The position numbers were made by a program, and so were the translations under genes. Shown piece after piece: positions 1 through 13,090 of a DNA stretch of 64,000 bases. The notes under the pieces are model-generated. The model had not been told where the DNA came from, did no database searches, and saw nothing but the letters and a program-made list of their open reading frames with translations. The DNA is from Halicephalobus mephisto. Taxonomy: Eukaryota > Nematoda > Chromadorea > Rhabditida > Panagrolaimidae. How positions within the stretch are numbered: position 1 is the first letter of the stretch; every line of letters begins with the position of its first letter. The stretch covers positions 284,381 through 348,380 of the forward strand of contig SWDT01000081.1 in assembly GCA_009193035.1 (NCBI GenBank). The letters are read 5' to 3'.

Positions 1-1044
1 GGTTACTGTACTAGGAATTCTCCATTGCTCATCAATGAGAAAGAATTTCTGAGCCACTACCACTGGTGTCTATCTGTGATTAATCTAATCCGTTTTTTCG
101 CAGTCATTTCCGCAGATTTTGCAAATCATACTATTATAGAAATTAGACATGGCACTATTAGGACATTTTATTAAGAAGATTGCTTCACAACTTCGCAAAA
201 AATTTCATAACTCGGGATTTTTGATGATTTCAAGTTCTTCTGGAATTTGGAATTTTTCAAGAATTTTAAAGAAATTTTGGGGGTTTTTAGGATCTTCTAC
301 TAGATTCTAGAAAGTTCTGCAAATTTCCAGAGGATTTTAGCTTGGAAAATATAAAAATTAAAAATTACTGTTATCACGAAACTGTGCCAACAAAAATTTT
401 CAGAACCTTCCAGTGAATTCTAGAATCTCCAATTTCAGAAACTTCAAAAAATTCTTACATTTTTAAAAATTTTCCGTTAAATTCTAAAAAATGTTCAAAT
501 CTTCCACGAAATTTGACTGAAAAATTGAAAAACTAAAGTGAGCTTTTCAAATTTCTTCCGTGAAGATAACTCATATTTGACTAAAACAAGATTATTCAAA
601 TTGCGATCAAAAAACATTTCCGCAAAAATACAAATGTACCTGTTTGTAACTGGTAGTGAATCTTTTCACCTTTTCGAGATTCCTAAAAATATCCCCGTGC
701 GAGTCCTATTGACCATTCAAAATACGGAACAATCGAGATTTCCATTTCCACTTGTCCACTTGAAAAATCAAATTTTCACTTTTTAAATTAAAAATGGTAT
801 TTATTAATTTTGTCATTTGATTTTTGGTGAGAATAATGAGTTGTAACAAGTGATAAATAAAATCTGCAAAACTTGTTTGCAAAAGTTTGTTGCACTTGGA
901 GGAAGCTTGTTCTCGATTTTTGAAGATCTGGCTGAAAATTCCCCGAGTGGGACACGCCCCGGGTCGGGTTAGCTGTCGATCTGATCAGGTTTAAAAGAGC
1001 AGATTCTAAGGTTACCAAGTCAGTTCTGTAATTACTGTTCTAAA
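1..1044. other. Intergenic region upstream of the aquaporin gene
   Basis: No coding exon is supported here; the short ORFs lack splice or codon support. The stretch from about 240 to 500 is low-complexity and rich in TTCTAGAA and AATTTT words. Bases 950-1000 are locally GC-rich and contain a TATA-like TTTAAAAG near 990, about 55 bases before the aquaporin ATG. This is the likely proximal promoter, by inference only. Confidence 0.4.
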
Positions 1045-4000
1045 ATGCCTGAAAAAACCAAAGTTTCTCCGTTTCTTGAAGGCCACAGTTCCTTCCGGCC
1101 CACCTTGACCAAGAAGGTTTCTTCGACGGAATCCTCCATGGAGATGAATGACTTGGTATGGCTTTTATCTAAATAAAAATAATATTTTATAAAGTAGCGA
1201 AAATCAGTATGCAGGTGACTAATCTCTTGATATGATAAAAATCAAAAAAGATTATGCAAATTCGAGGCGTTGACGTGTTTACGAAACCAGTTGGCAAAAT
1301 AACGCTGAGTTTAATGTTTTGCACATAGACCGTTTAGTCGTGTTAGTGTTATTTTAATTTACGATATAACGGATAGGGAGTAGAACAGGATGTAAGTTGA
1401 TCTAGGAGGAGATTGATGATAATTTTAGAAATAAAATTCCTCAAAAAATTTGGAATTTTATATTTAAATAATAATTTCACACATACTAAAATACTACAGT
1501 AGGTACTAATTATCTTTTATGACTTACTGGTAGTAAAAAACATAATCATTATTTAAAATCTCTAAAAATCCTTTATTATTTAATTTAAAATGTTCAATCT
1601 CACTAATTCTCCTTCTGAATCAACTTATTTTCGTCCTTTGATTATGAAATAATTACATAATCTCCCTTTATCTCTAAAACTCCCTATTGTCTGAAATCGA
1701 AAACATATTTTTCCGTTTTCTCTGTTCAAAAAACTTTTCCCTACTTTTCACTTCTTTGTTACTTTCCTAGTTTTACTTCCAAAATGTGAATTTTGAACTT
1801 TTTAAAGCATCAATTAAAATGCTTTTGATTTTGCTTTGAACTTTTATTCGTTTTTTGCAACTCGAAAATGCTCTTCAAAAATTGCTGCCTTCATAGCGGC
1901 TCTTTTCCAGCTACAGTTAAATCAACAAATCCTGTCATTCAAAGTGTAAATTTAAAAATTGTAATACCTACAGTAGTATTCTAGAGGATAAGAAATTAGA
2001 AGTACTTACAGTAATATCCTAAGAGAAAAAAGTTTTTGCAGTAATATTCTAAGAGATAAAGAATTATAAATTTTACAATAATCTTCTGCAAACAAAAACT
2101 AAGAATTTGTCCAGTAATCCTCTAGAAAATAAAGAATTAAATCTTTGTTGTAGTAATCTTCTAAAGGATAAAAAGTTAAATGTTTGTTGCAGTAATTTCC
2201 TAAGGGATAAAAAATTAAACCTTTGTTACCATAATGTTTAAGACAACGGAAATTAGATGTTTATCACAGCAATCCTCTTGAAAATTAAAAATTGGATTTT
2301 CGTTAAAGTAATCTTTTAATAGAAAATTATATTTTTATCGCAGTAATCTTCTGAGAAGAAAAACAAATATTTATTACGGTAATTTGTTTTCAGAAAGAAA
2401 TTCCCAGAGACGAACCGCTCACAGAAAAAATGCGGCAATGGCTTCACCGACACGTCATCGATAAGATGAGAATCCAGAATGAGATGGCGAGGCAGTTCCT
2501 GGCTGAATTCATAGGAACGGCTTTTCTCCTGGTGGGTGTCCTTGAGTCAACCTGTCTTTGCACTCGATTACTCTTTAGTCTAGATATTACCGTACAGTAA
2601 AACACTGGTGATAGCAGTCAGAAGTCCTTGAAACGGATCACATAACAACCACTCGAAAAGGTTTTTAAAGCATTTCAAAAAACACGTATTTGCAAGCTTG
2701 TTTGCGGAATTTTGCGCTGATGCAAGGGGTCAATGATGAAAGACAAAATTCCTGTCTTGCAATAGAGAAACAAAGGGACTGATGGTTATTGAAACAAAAA
2801 TTTGACAGTTGCAATCTGCGCTTTCTTGTTGCACATTGCGAGTAATATAGAGTATATTCGGGATTTTATTTACCATCACGTCGTTGCGGATATAAATTTA
2901 GAATTTGAGTAAATTTAAGATCTGTGAAGTGCGCATCCACTTTGCACTTTGCAGACAATATTTGTTAAATTTATCATTTGCAGCTCATCGGCACAGCAGC
3001 TAATGTCCAAGCCCAAACGGCAGTCTCAGGAAACTCCGTTTCTCAACAGCTGGCTTGGGGCTTCGGGTTCATGTTCGCCGTTTACCTCTCAGCTAACATC
3101 TCCGGGGCTCACTTGAACCCTGCCATCAGTCTCATGTTCTACATCCAGGGGGATATGGGTTTCCTCAGAATGCTCGTGTACTGGGTGGCTCAGTATCTAG
3201 GAGCTATCATCGGAAGTCTGTTCTCCTTCCTTGGGCACTTTGGTAAGGTTTACAGTAACAGACTGAAAAACATCTGGTCATTGGGCTCTGACTCCAATGT
3301 GTACCTTTGACTCGCTCGAGTTTGAGACAATAACAGTCGGAAACGTTATTTTTCCGTAAAATTTTAAGACGAAGATACTCAAAATTACTAAATATAAAAA
3401 AATCGAAAAAAGAATTCAAAAGTAATTAAAAATTATTAAAATGAATTATACAATTTTTGCATTAAGATCGAAATTTAACAATTTTTATTATCTTTATTGA
3501 GAATAGTAATATTGATGTTTTTTCAGATGACATCCAGAACTTTGGTCACGGTAATTATGAGGTCTTTGGTGCGAACAAGACTGCAGGTCTCTTCGCTCCC
3601 TACCCCACCCCTCACATCACCCACACTGGCGCTTTCTTCGACCAGGTGTTTGGCACGGCCATCCTCTCAGCAATGATCATCTTGATCACCGACAAAAGAA
3701 ACTCCATTCCGCCCACACAGATCCCGATGTTGGCTGGTGTCACTATGAGCATGATTGCCATGACTTTTGGTAAGTTTCCTAGTTAATAAATGAAAATAAA
3801 ATTCTGAATTTAGGCGACAATGGTTTCTCGATCAACCCGGCTCGTGATGTTGGTCCTAGAATCTGGCAGGTCATCATCTACGGGGGCGAGGTCTTCAGCG
3901 CGTACGATTGGTACTTTTGGATTCCTGTGGTCGGACCCCACGTAGGGGCTCCCATCGGGGCCTGGATCTACAAGCTGTTCATCGGCCTTCACGGGGAACA

Positions 4001-4479
4001 GAGCTCTCTCGACCTCGCTGGAGACAAACGTGGTTACAAGGTGATGGTTACGGATCAGAATCTGCTTCAGCAGCTGGAGCAAGTGCATCCTCAGCTGAAT
4101 TCGCCATCGAGAAGAATGGCGAATTCTGGTGCTTGATCTTTTGTTTTTTCGCATTTTTGTTGTGTACGTGTACTGTAGCTTTGAGTGCCTGTGATTCGTC
4201 CGCCACAATAAACTGTAAAAATTTGTGTTTGCTTCTGTTTCTAAAAATTAATTTTTAGTTTAAACGCCGATTTTAATTTCCACAAATATTCAATTATCAT
4301 ATTTATTTTTGTGAGTTTTCAATCTGCTTATTTTTGTGAAAGTAGTTTTCGGAATCAAAAAAGTAATTTCTAATCCTTAACTTCTGCAGGATGACCCCGA
4401 CTTTGACTACCCTGCGAACCCTTCAAGTGGCCTGGAGAACCTGGTCGCGTTCCGAAAGTTGAACTCAACTCTACGATAA
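1045..4479 (+). CDS. Aquaglyceroporin (MIP family channel), two alternative C-termini
   Basis: Six-transmembrane channel for water and glycerol in the plasma membrane. Exons: 1045-1155, 2394-2531, 2984-3242, 3527-3769, then 3814-4040 joined to 4390-4479 (355 aa), or 3814-4136 read through to a stop (357 aa). Phases agree throughout. Both pore half-helices are present: SGAHLNPAIS (first NPA) and GFSINPARDVGPR (second NPA). The Asp after NPAR is the hallmark of glycerol-conducting members. The soluble N-terminus runs to about residue 70. The alternative ends split after GDKRGYK: the short form ends SRRMANSGA and the long form ends FRKLNSTLR. An AATAAA lies 71 bases after the short-form stop. 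It resembles nematode AQP-2/3/7-type proteins; I cannot say which is the ortholog. Confidence 0.9.
1966..2385. repeat. Degenerate tandem repeat of about 38 bases, 11 or so units
   Basis: It lies in aquaporin intron 1. Each unit starts with a form of CAGTAATCTTCTAAGAGATA, followed by an A-rich stretch and a T-rich end (such as TTTGTT). The array runs up to the acceptor of exon 2, and the last partial unit contributes the TTTTCAG acceptor context. Confidence 0.75.
4207..4212 (+). terminator. Poly(A) signal AATAAA for the short aquaporin transcript
   Basis: A canonical AATAAA lies 71 bases after the stop at 4134-4136 and before the alternative last exon at 4390. This fits an alternative terminal exon with its own polyadenylation site. 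Confidence 0.5.
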
Positions 4480-4973
4480 CTTGCCTTGTTTCCATTCCCG
4501 CTCAACTGATTTTCTGGTAAAATGGCTTCACTTTTTAATTACTTGTTTGTGACAATTGTGTGGCAACTCGAAAGCGGAGGAGGGAAAGTCCTCGAAACTG
4601 ATCGAGTACACTGTTTTCCGAGATGAAAAACCAAACAAATACTTGATTTTAAGAGATAGACTTCACGTGGCACTTTTGAACTCCAGTGGCAGTTCCCTTC
4701 ACAAATTTGAGTTTTTTATTCAAGTTAATTCATGTGGGATTACTGTCATTGTTGTTGGGCATGACATTTAGTGTTGTTTATGAATTATTTATTGAGATCA
4801 GAAATACCAGTTTTGAAACTTTGAAAATACAGAAAAGGTTTTGAATGGAATTTATATTTTCGTTGTGGGACCAGACGGTGGGTTGGGAAGAGGAGCAAGT
4901 GAGTTCAGATCCCCTTCCGGTCGTTATCAGTTGGTGGATAACAGAACACCGTATTGGGGTTGTAGTTGTGTTT

Positions 4974-7693
4974 TCATCTTCTTTGAGAAGCAAGGATATT
5001 CAACATCGTTTGACGTTCAAGCTCAAGGGAATTCCGGATGGATTCTCCGGAGGGGTTTCTTACGGTCTTCACTCCGGCCCGGAAGTTGGTTGAAAGCAGG
5101 TGCTGCTGACTCATTTTTTTCTTTGGCTTCAGAAGAGGCTCTTGAAGTAATCCATTCTCAGAGGATAAAAGGAGAATTGTGGATTCGATGGGAACAAAGG
5201 ATCTCTTGGGGGTCGGGGAGCGGTTCTCCGAGTAAACTCCGAATTTGTTTTTTGTGTAGTTTGTCGTGAAAGAACTCGGCTGGTTGAGGTATGAAGCCAG
5301 GTCGGAGTCTGCTATCTTAGACCACTTGCAGAGCTTCTGGCCGAGAGCAGAATCAAAGAGCATTCGTCGACAGGATTTACGGAATCTTTTCCCCCAAAAT
5401 AGAAAGATCCAGAAGTTCGTAGAGCAATTAAGAACAACGAGAAAGTTGGAGATGTCGACAAACAACGTGGCCATCGGAGAAGCCATAAATACACCCGTTC
5501 CGACAATCTAAAAGTGCAAAATTAAATTTTTAATAAAAGAATTTGAAAAGTAGAAATAATATTAGATAGCGTCTGAAAAACTCCAATTTTCAGTTTTTCA
5601 GACACTATCCATAACATTTATTGCAACTGCTGGGAAAACTAAAATCAGCTCCAATGAACCTTTGAATAGTGTCCAGGAAATCCCAATTTTCAAAATGTCG
5701 GGACACTATTCATAGTGTTTATTGCAACTGCCAAAGACTAAAATCAGCTCCAATAAAACTCTGGATAATGTCCAAAATATCTCAATTTTCGAATTTTTCG
5801 TGTACTATGTATATCTTTCTTTTGGATTGTCAAAAGTCTTGAAAAACAACTCCAATGAAAGTTTAAATAATGTTCAAAACATTTCAATTTTCTGAACAAC
5901 ATCCATGACATTTATTGGAGTCATCAAAACAACTCCTAAAATAAAACTTACATGTTCCAAAACATCGATGATAGCAGGAAGAACATCAGAAACCAAGAAT
6001 TTTGCAATGACCAGAATTAGCATCACATTGGCCCTGTGTTCCTTCTTAGAACAGCTGTTCTTTTTATTTCTTCCATCCAGTTCAGAAGTTGGAGCACATA
6101 GTGCCTTCCTCTTCACTACGGCTTGTCTTAACGCGATGGAAATTCTCAATGTCAATCCGAAGAGGAGTAAGCAGGGGACCAGAGTCACAAATAACATAGC
6201 TAGGATGATGTGATATACAGTCCAATACGTCTGGTCCTCGACGATGCTTGTTCTCGCGACGACCGGAGTACAGTAGTCCCCTTCACAGTCATATACTGTG
6301 GCTACTTCAAAGAATCTGGGGACACTGAAGAAGACAGCAAGGATAGAGACGGCAATCATCAGTCTCTTGACCCGCGACCTCTTCCCGATGGCTCTGTGCT
6401 TCAGCGGCTGACAGAGGGCCAGATATCTGTCTATCGTCAAAGTCATGATGATCCACACTGTCCCGGTGTGGGTAGTGTTGGCGAAGGCGTAGACAAAAGG
6501 ATACAGTAACACGTAGTAGCCTGGAAATAGACAAGTACAATATATCATGGAAAATAAAGCTCCTACCTGAAGAAACAATATGGCCGAAAATCAGGGTCGG
6601 CAAACAGTAAAGTAAAAATGCATTGCATAGTAATGCGGTCTGCCACAAAGTTAATGTAACCTGGAAAAGTGATATATAAAAATTGCACTTTATTATATCA
6701 AAAATCTGTTTTTAGATTCATGTATTAAGTTTAAACTTTCATATATTAGAATTCTTACCAAATAATACTGAATAACAGGAGAACCATTTCTGTACTTCAG
6801 AAACACGTAAATGCAGAGAATATTCAAAATAACTCCAGTAACGACGCAGAAGAACGTCAAATATCCGTTGAGGAATTGACTGAACATTGGCTGAGCTCCT
6901 TCAATTTGATCGACAACGGAATCTAGCAATTTCGAGATGCTAAAATAAAGAGAAATAATCATGTGAAATCCAATCTTAGACACTAATTTTCAATTCTTTT
7001 TTTAATTTTTGCGAGGGGGAATTAATCGGCTTTCCGATGAGTAGTTAATGAATAAATGCTAACGATAATTGAAATATTAAAACAAAATAGGCAATTTGGA
7101 TTCCCATAAGATTTATATTCAACAGTGGGTATCAAACATTAATCTGGGTGGTAATTCTTTGTCATACTAGGTATTTTTAGTGACGCAAATAAACAAGCAA
7201 AAACATACTGTCTGGGATTCCAGAAGATTCTGGAATTAAGGAGTTCAAAGAACAAGCAACGGAGAAAAAAATGAATGAATTAAAGAAGGATAAAAAGTGC
7301 TAAAATGTCAATGATATCTGCGTCACCAGGAATAGACGGTTTTTTGTAGCTTTTTGAATTTCTACGCCGTAAAAGAGATTAAAAAACGGAAATGCCCTGA
7401 AAGGTTAAAAAAACGATCTTACGGTCACACGTTAAATACATTTTCACTCATTAAGATGTAAAAATAACAACACGCAAAGAGGAAATAAACTCTGATATTG
7501 GTTTTTAAACTCCATATTTGCCTAAGGATACTTTACACGAAATCCAAAGCGCTTAATTACATCTACGATGAGAATTTTAAAAGTGAAAGTTCTTTAAAAA
7601 CATTAGATACCATCAAGAAACCAACCTTTGTGAAACTACAGTAGGGTTTAGTGACGGACCGGTCCTAGGACCAGTCTGTAAAATGTCTGACAT
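4974..7693 (-). CDS. Rhodopsin-class GPCR, FMRFamide-receptor-like
   Basis: Probable neuropeptide receptor in the plasma membrane. Exons on the minus strand: 7693-7626, 6939-6759, 6660-6567, 6520-5952, 5507-4974. Phases 2, 0, 1, 0 agree and give 481 aa. TM1 is around GYLTFFCVVTGVILNILCIY; TM2 has NAFLLYCLPTLIFGH; TM3 ends TLTIDRYLALCQPLKHR with an intact DRY. TM5 and TM6 lie either side of a basic loop containing GRNKKNSCSKKEHRANV. TM7 is FLVVLNCSTNFWIFLFWGKRF, where NxSTNF replaces the usual NPxxY, as is common in this receptor group. The last about 130 residues are a polar tail. The first exon (MSDILQTGPRTG) follows a TTTTTCAG acceptor and uses a weak GTTGGT donor, so it is the least certain part. 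Without it, translation could start at MFSQFLNG in exon 2. The gene converges on the aquaporin gene. Confidence 0.85.
5560..5935. repeat. Palindromic about 90-base units, four in tandem
   Basis: In the last GPCR intron. Clear units at about 5643-5732, 5743-5832 and 5848-5925, with a degraded one before them. Each has the order CAGCTCCAATAAA, GGATAGTGTC-like, 35-40 bases, GACACTAT-like, TTTATTG(GA)-like, so the ends are reverse complements. Same family as several other loci in this window. Confidence 0.7.
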
Positions 7694-9829
7694 GCCGTAT
7701 CCTGAAAAACCAATCTCATTAGTGGAATTCAGAACCCCTAAATCGTCTCTCAAGTTTTGTTTGTCCACGAGGCGGATGACTACGTCCAAAGTTACAAGAA
7801 ACTCTCTCCAAAGTGGCCCAATGTCGGGATCTCTTGGTTCTTTAAATTTGGCCAATTAAACAAGAATCAACAAACAATAAAAATGCGATAAAATCGGAAT
7901 TTATCTAATTACTTCGCCTACGAGGAGAATTTTTAAAAAATAAATTCTCAACTAGCGTTTTCGAAAATTAAAAACTTTTGGCTTCTCGAATTACAAATTC
8001 AAGAGAACACTAGAGGGCAAGTTGATTACGTAGAATTCACTTGTATCTAATTAAGCTAAATTTCAAAAACCAAAATCAACATCCGGATTTGAAAATTTCA
8101 GGATAAAATTGCCTGGCACTACTTTCGAGAAGCCTCGAGAACGTCAAGAATCCTCCAGATTCGAAAGGTTAAACTTACGACGAAACTAAATAAGGAAAGG
8201 ATTAACGTGCAAAATCCCAGACAGGAGGTATTGTAGCACTTCCACAGATTCCAGGACAGAAGACTACTTAATCCTATTAAATGAAGAAGGTGAGGACGAA
8301 ATTCAATAAATTTACAAGGGATTCATAGAACTTACAACGTTGGAAAAGATTAAGATACCAACGAAAATCTTGAAAAAATGAATTCCTAAGTAATCTCATG
8401 ACTAATAAGAAAGATTATCACGGTAAATTAGCAAAATATAGCACACGTAATCTGATTTTCGAAGAATTTAACAATTTTTGTATATTTTAGCAAATCTCAA
8501 AAACCCAAAGATGAAAAAGACAAAATACAATAATTACCGAATTTACAAAATCACAACATGACGCAAATTGACGAGGATTATTTTTGCTGCTAAAACAAGA
8601 AATAAAGATCAGTATTCGGTAGTGAAGAAATCGGATTTCTACGATAGTCATTCTTGCTTTCGCTTGTCTCCAGAACGATAGAATTGCAGTTAAGCAGATA
8701 GCATTTAAGCGGCCTAACTATTCTCAAGGTGTTTAATATTAAACTTATGGACCTCCATTCACAAACAGATGCCTATAGCCCTTGAATAAGAACGAGAGCA
8801 TGACCACTCCTCAAGGCTAGATGCGTCAGAAAAGATTATGAATACCGGCCTGTATGAAGCTCTATCATCAAATTTAATCATGATTAACAATAAGAAACTG
8901 GGATTAAGGAATGGTTTAAATGAGTTTTTGCTTTGAAAACGGTGTATTTATAGAAAAATTGTTTTTTGTGGATGCTCATTCAAAATTCAGGGTATTTCTC
9001 GTCTGCTCGAATAGGAGGAATTTCAAGTTGTTAAAAGCAATTATTCTTATTTTAAATAAGGAAGTTTTGAAACTTCTGAGATCCCTGGTGCATATCATTA
9101 AAATCGAGAGAATTGTAAACACTGGAGGAAATTTGAGAGCAATTTCAGGGTAAATTCCAAAGAGTAAATGAGATCAAGAAGGATATTTATATTCGTCATG
9201 TCCAGGACTACCATCGTAATTCAAACTAATAATTTTCCCAAAACTAAACTCTGAAAACTAACCTACAGATGTTCGAAATCACACATGATTTCCGTTCATA
9301 ACAAAGTAAAAGTTCTTCCAATTTTATCGTCCAAAGTCCTAAGTGAAAACTAGACACATGAATTCGAAGAAGCCTTGCTGAACTTTATTCTTTGAAATTA
9401 TTATTACCGTTTTCCGTTAAGATAATTAATTTCCAAATTATGCTCTATCAAGAGTAATTGCAGTGTCTACAATATTGCCCCAAAAATGTCAACACTATTG
9501 GACTCGAACAAGAATAAACATCTTCCAATTAGGTTTCGCCATAAACAAGAAATTAATAGATGGAGCTACTAGGAATTGATAAATAATCGTTATTAATTAT
9601 GCTGATACGCAAATAAAACTCGAGAGAACACGATGGCACGATCTCTGGAAGTTCAAAGAGCTAGAGTTGGATTAATTTCTGAGAAGATTAAAAGCAAATT
9701 TTCCAAGCATTTGGGAGAATTCAAAATAAGGACCTACGTTTGGTCTTAAAAATGACAAATATTTTTAGTTATTTATTACATCAAAGTAAAAATAGATCCT
9801 GAAACAAAAACTGAAAGGCATTTTATTTA

Positions 9830-10165
9830 TGAAATCCCCTTGACAAGTCATCAAAAGTCAGAAAAAATAATTCATCAGTTTCAAAGGACTCCAAGATGGT
9901 GTTCAAAAATCTAGAATCCCAAAATTTTATGCCATTATTCAGTATTTTTATTGGAGCTGGTCATACAAAAGCAAATTAACAGCTCCAGTAGGTTCCGAAA
10001 TAGTGTTCGAAAAACCCACTTTCCCTATTTTCTGACATTGTTCAAAATTCCATTGAAGCTGTTTTTTGGAAAGCAATTTGACAACTGTAATGATCCCGAA
10101 GATAATGTTCAAGAAATTTCCACATTTATAATTTTAGACACCATTCAATTTTTTAATTGAATTTA
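9830..10165. repeat. Degraded palindromic repeat units
   Basis: Contains ACAGCTCCAGTAGG, AATAGTGTTCG, GACATTGTTC and CATTGAAGCTGTTTTTT in the order seen in the palindromic family, with more mismatches than elsewhere. Probably two to three old units. Confidence 0.5.
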
Positions 10166-13020
10166 TTTTATGTAAACATTGCTGTTTTTCAGTCAAACTA
10201 ACACCTAAAAATACAAGCCAGATACTAAAAAGAAGTACTCCTATTGTCAACAAGGGATTTTATAAATCTGTAATTGACAACTTGCAAAAAGGTCAAATTC
10301 AGATTTTGGCAGTTTTGGAAATCTTAACAATAAAAACAGAATTTGGACATAAAATAAAAGTCACCCAAGCGTCGGTGAATTTGACCCACGGACGCTGGAG
10401 GTTCAAATTTCGGCGAGGACATTTTATATATGGATTTAAAGAAATAATTTTATCCCAATTTGCAAACGTACAAAAAAATAAACATTTATTAAATTTTCTG
10501 AAAAATGAGATTTTCATTTTTTAAAGTTTGAATAAATTTTTAAATTTACGATTCTGATGTCTGAAGCTATAAAACCACTAAAACTGAAGACGGAAAACTT
10601 ATTTTTCTTAATTAATTTGAATTCGTTTTAAAGGTAAAGATGAAAAGTTGTGAGAAAATAAGATGAGTGATATGATATCCCTTGAGGGAATGTGTCAAAA
10701 GGCATAATCGACTCGTGAGATAAACGAGGTAAATAAAACATGATATAAGCAAGCAAACAAAAAGCCAAAAATAGACAAGGATCCGGAAGACACTGAAGTT
10801 AACAGGTAGGTACAAACTCGGTTGAGAATTGAAATGAAACAAAAACTTCCCAGCTACAGTATTTGATTTGGAAAATTTTACAATCACATGTTAGAAGATT
10901 TAACGAATGTCATTAATTTCTTAACAAAGTAAATCACATTCTGTCATTGCTTAAAAATAACCAAACATGGATTTGACGTCTATTCAAAGCATTATTTTAA
11001 AAAGTTAATTAGAGGTGAGTCCATATCCACAACATCTAACGTAAAAAATAATCATTAAAATGTCCAGATTACTGTAATCTGTTATTCAATACTATTTAGA
11101 CTTCAAAAAAGGCATTAATAAAGGATTTTATGATACCCTAACAAAGTGCACCTCATGTCTCCCCCTCAAGTTCAAAAATAAAAGATAATCCCCGAGACAG
11201 CTTCAAAAGTGCTTCGGGTTCTTGAAATAACACCAGGATAGACAGGACCGGACCACGTGCCCACTTGTCGAAAAACATCCGAAAAAAGACACTTGTCCAC
11301 AGAAATAGAATCACAAAGTTTACGTTTTTCCAAAAATAAATTTAAATAGCATCAAACATGGACGACACGAAGTTCCATGGGATAAGTAAAGTTTACTTCT
11401 GACCTTTAAAAAATCCCAAAATCACAGATGTATACAATAAACAATTTTTGAATTCAATGAAAATTAAATTGTATTTTGAATTAAAATGTCAATTAAAAAA
11501 TAAAAAAGTTTTTCATTCAAGTCACGAAAATGAAGAATAATATTTATCAAACCTTAAGTAATCACATGGATTTTAAAATTGACCCTTATTGAAAAAAAAG
11601 CTGTTCAACAGCGGAAGAAATTTTGCCTCAAGGAAAAAATGCAATTTCTTGAGTAAACTTTTTAAAATGGCCAAATTAAAAACGAAACGGATTCGTATAG
11701 CGACTTTGGAGGTCATCAGATGTCCATTAATTTTTTGACGTAAAAGAATAATTTTTAAAAATTTTTCAAAACATTTTTAATGAAGAAAATTAATCTGCAA
11801 AATTATGGAAAACAGGAAAAGCAATATTTTCCGTGACAGAACACTACACGATGACGGAAAAAATACAATGCAATTAAGGTACATTGAGAAAAACTAAAAA
11901 TTAAGGTACTTCGTTTTAGAGTATATTTAAAACTTTGATTTTTCTAATTCCTTTCAATTTTCCAATTGGAAGTATGTTCTTTGAAAAAGTCCCCTCAGGA
12001 CCAATGACCAAAATTGCATACGATTTCAGTTTCACAACTTATTCAAAAAAATAAAAATTATTTTCGTTGTAGAACTTAGGAGTACATTAAGAATTCAAGA
12101 AATTACAGATTATGGAATTAAAGAATTTAAATAAGGAATTGTTTAAATTTAAACAGATCTTAAAACAAAAAAATTTAACAAAGGTCTGAAAACAAAATTA
12201 TTTTTGATCAAAATCCCTTACAACGAAAATATTTTCAATTTGACAGAGATACTAAAGTGGAATTACTTCAAACTTATTGTAGATACTGTATCGAAAACCC
12301 AATTTCTCCAAAAATGCATTTCTTGAACTTTTTCCTATCATCTACTCCGTAAATTTTGAAAAGAACTCACCATGATTACTAAACTCGAACGAAAGATTAA
12401 CTTTGACAGCCTTGTGATAGATTCGCAAAAAGAATATCCCTTATCCGGTAGACCTCTCGAAATCTTTGTTTCAAGTGGAAAGCCCCTCACTTGAGTCTTT
12501 TTTTGGCTCGAGTATTCAGAAGACGAAAGCTGAAAGTGATCGTTCAAACATTAAGGAAAAAATTGTTTCGAAACAATCACGAAAATAAGTAAAAGTAGAA
12601 TTCGAAAATGTTAATAAATCTGGTTATTCGATTTGCATCTCGAGATACAGTGGTTCACTTCAATCTGAGGGGAATTAACCTGTGATTTTTAGTAAATTAT
12701 TCGAAAGTCAAGTTGACATATTTTTATGCAATAAAAAACAAAAATATTTGGAAGTTAAATTGCGTCAAAGACATTGAGATCGTCATCCCCGTCGGGACCA
12801 GAACTGCAGACAGTTTCTGTTTGTTTCTTTATGATTCAAAAGTGAATCATTTCTAGAAGATATAATATAAAAATTTTCGAAAATAAAACATATGACCTAG
12901 GTTACTAATCCTCCAGTTTCGAAAGTAATGGATGACAGAAGAAACATGAAATTCATCGACCTACACATTGCGAGCGACGTTTTGTAAACAGTAACATCAT
13001 ATACAAAAAATAATATAATG

Positions 13021-13090
13021 GTTCTGATGCATCTATATATCGTGTTTAATGTACCGGTATATTAAATACAGTATGTAGATATATCAGTAC
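13021..13090. repeat. 70-base near-perfect palindrome
   Basis: Centred on TACCGGTA at 13055/13056. Pairing position by position gives 35 pairs: 27 Watson-Crick, 5 that would be G-U in RNA, 2 C-A and 1 T-T. There is no spacer. It could be a cruciform, an old inverted duplication, or the source of a hairpin RNA. Confidence 0.8.

Noticed and set aside
9951..10160. 69-aa ORF
   Set aside because: It lies on degraded palindromic repeat units that recur elsewhere without an open frame.
12371..12550. Minus-strand segment ending in a strong ATCATG/GTGAGT donor as first GPCR exon
   Set aside because: Joining it to 6939 shifts the frame; the exon at 7626-7693 fits the phase.
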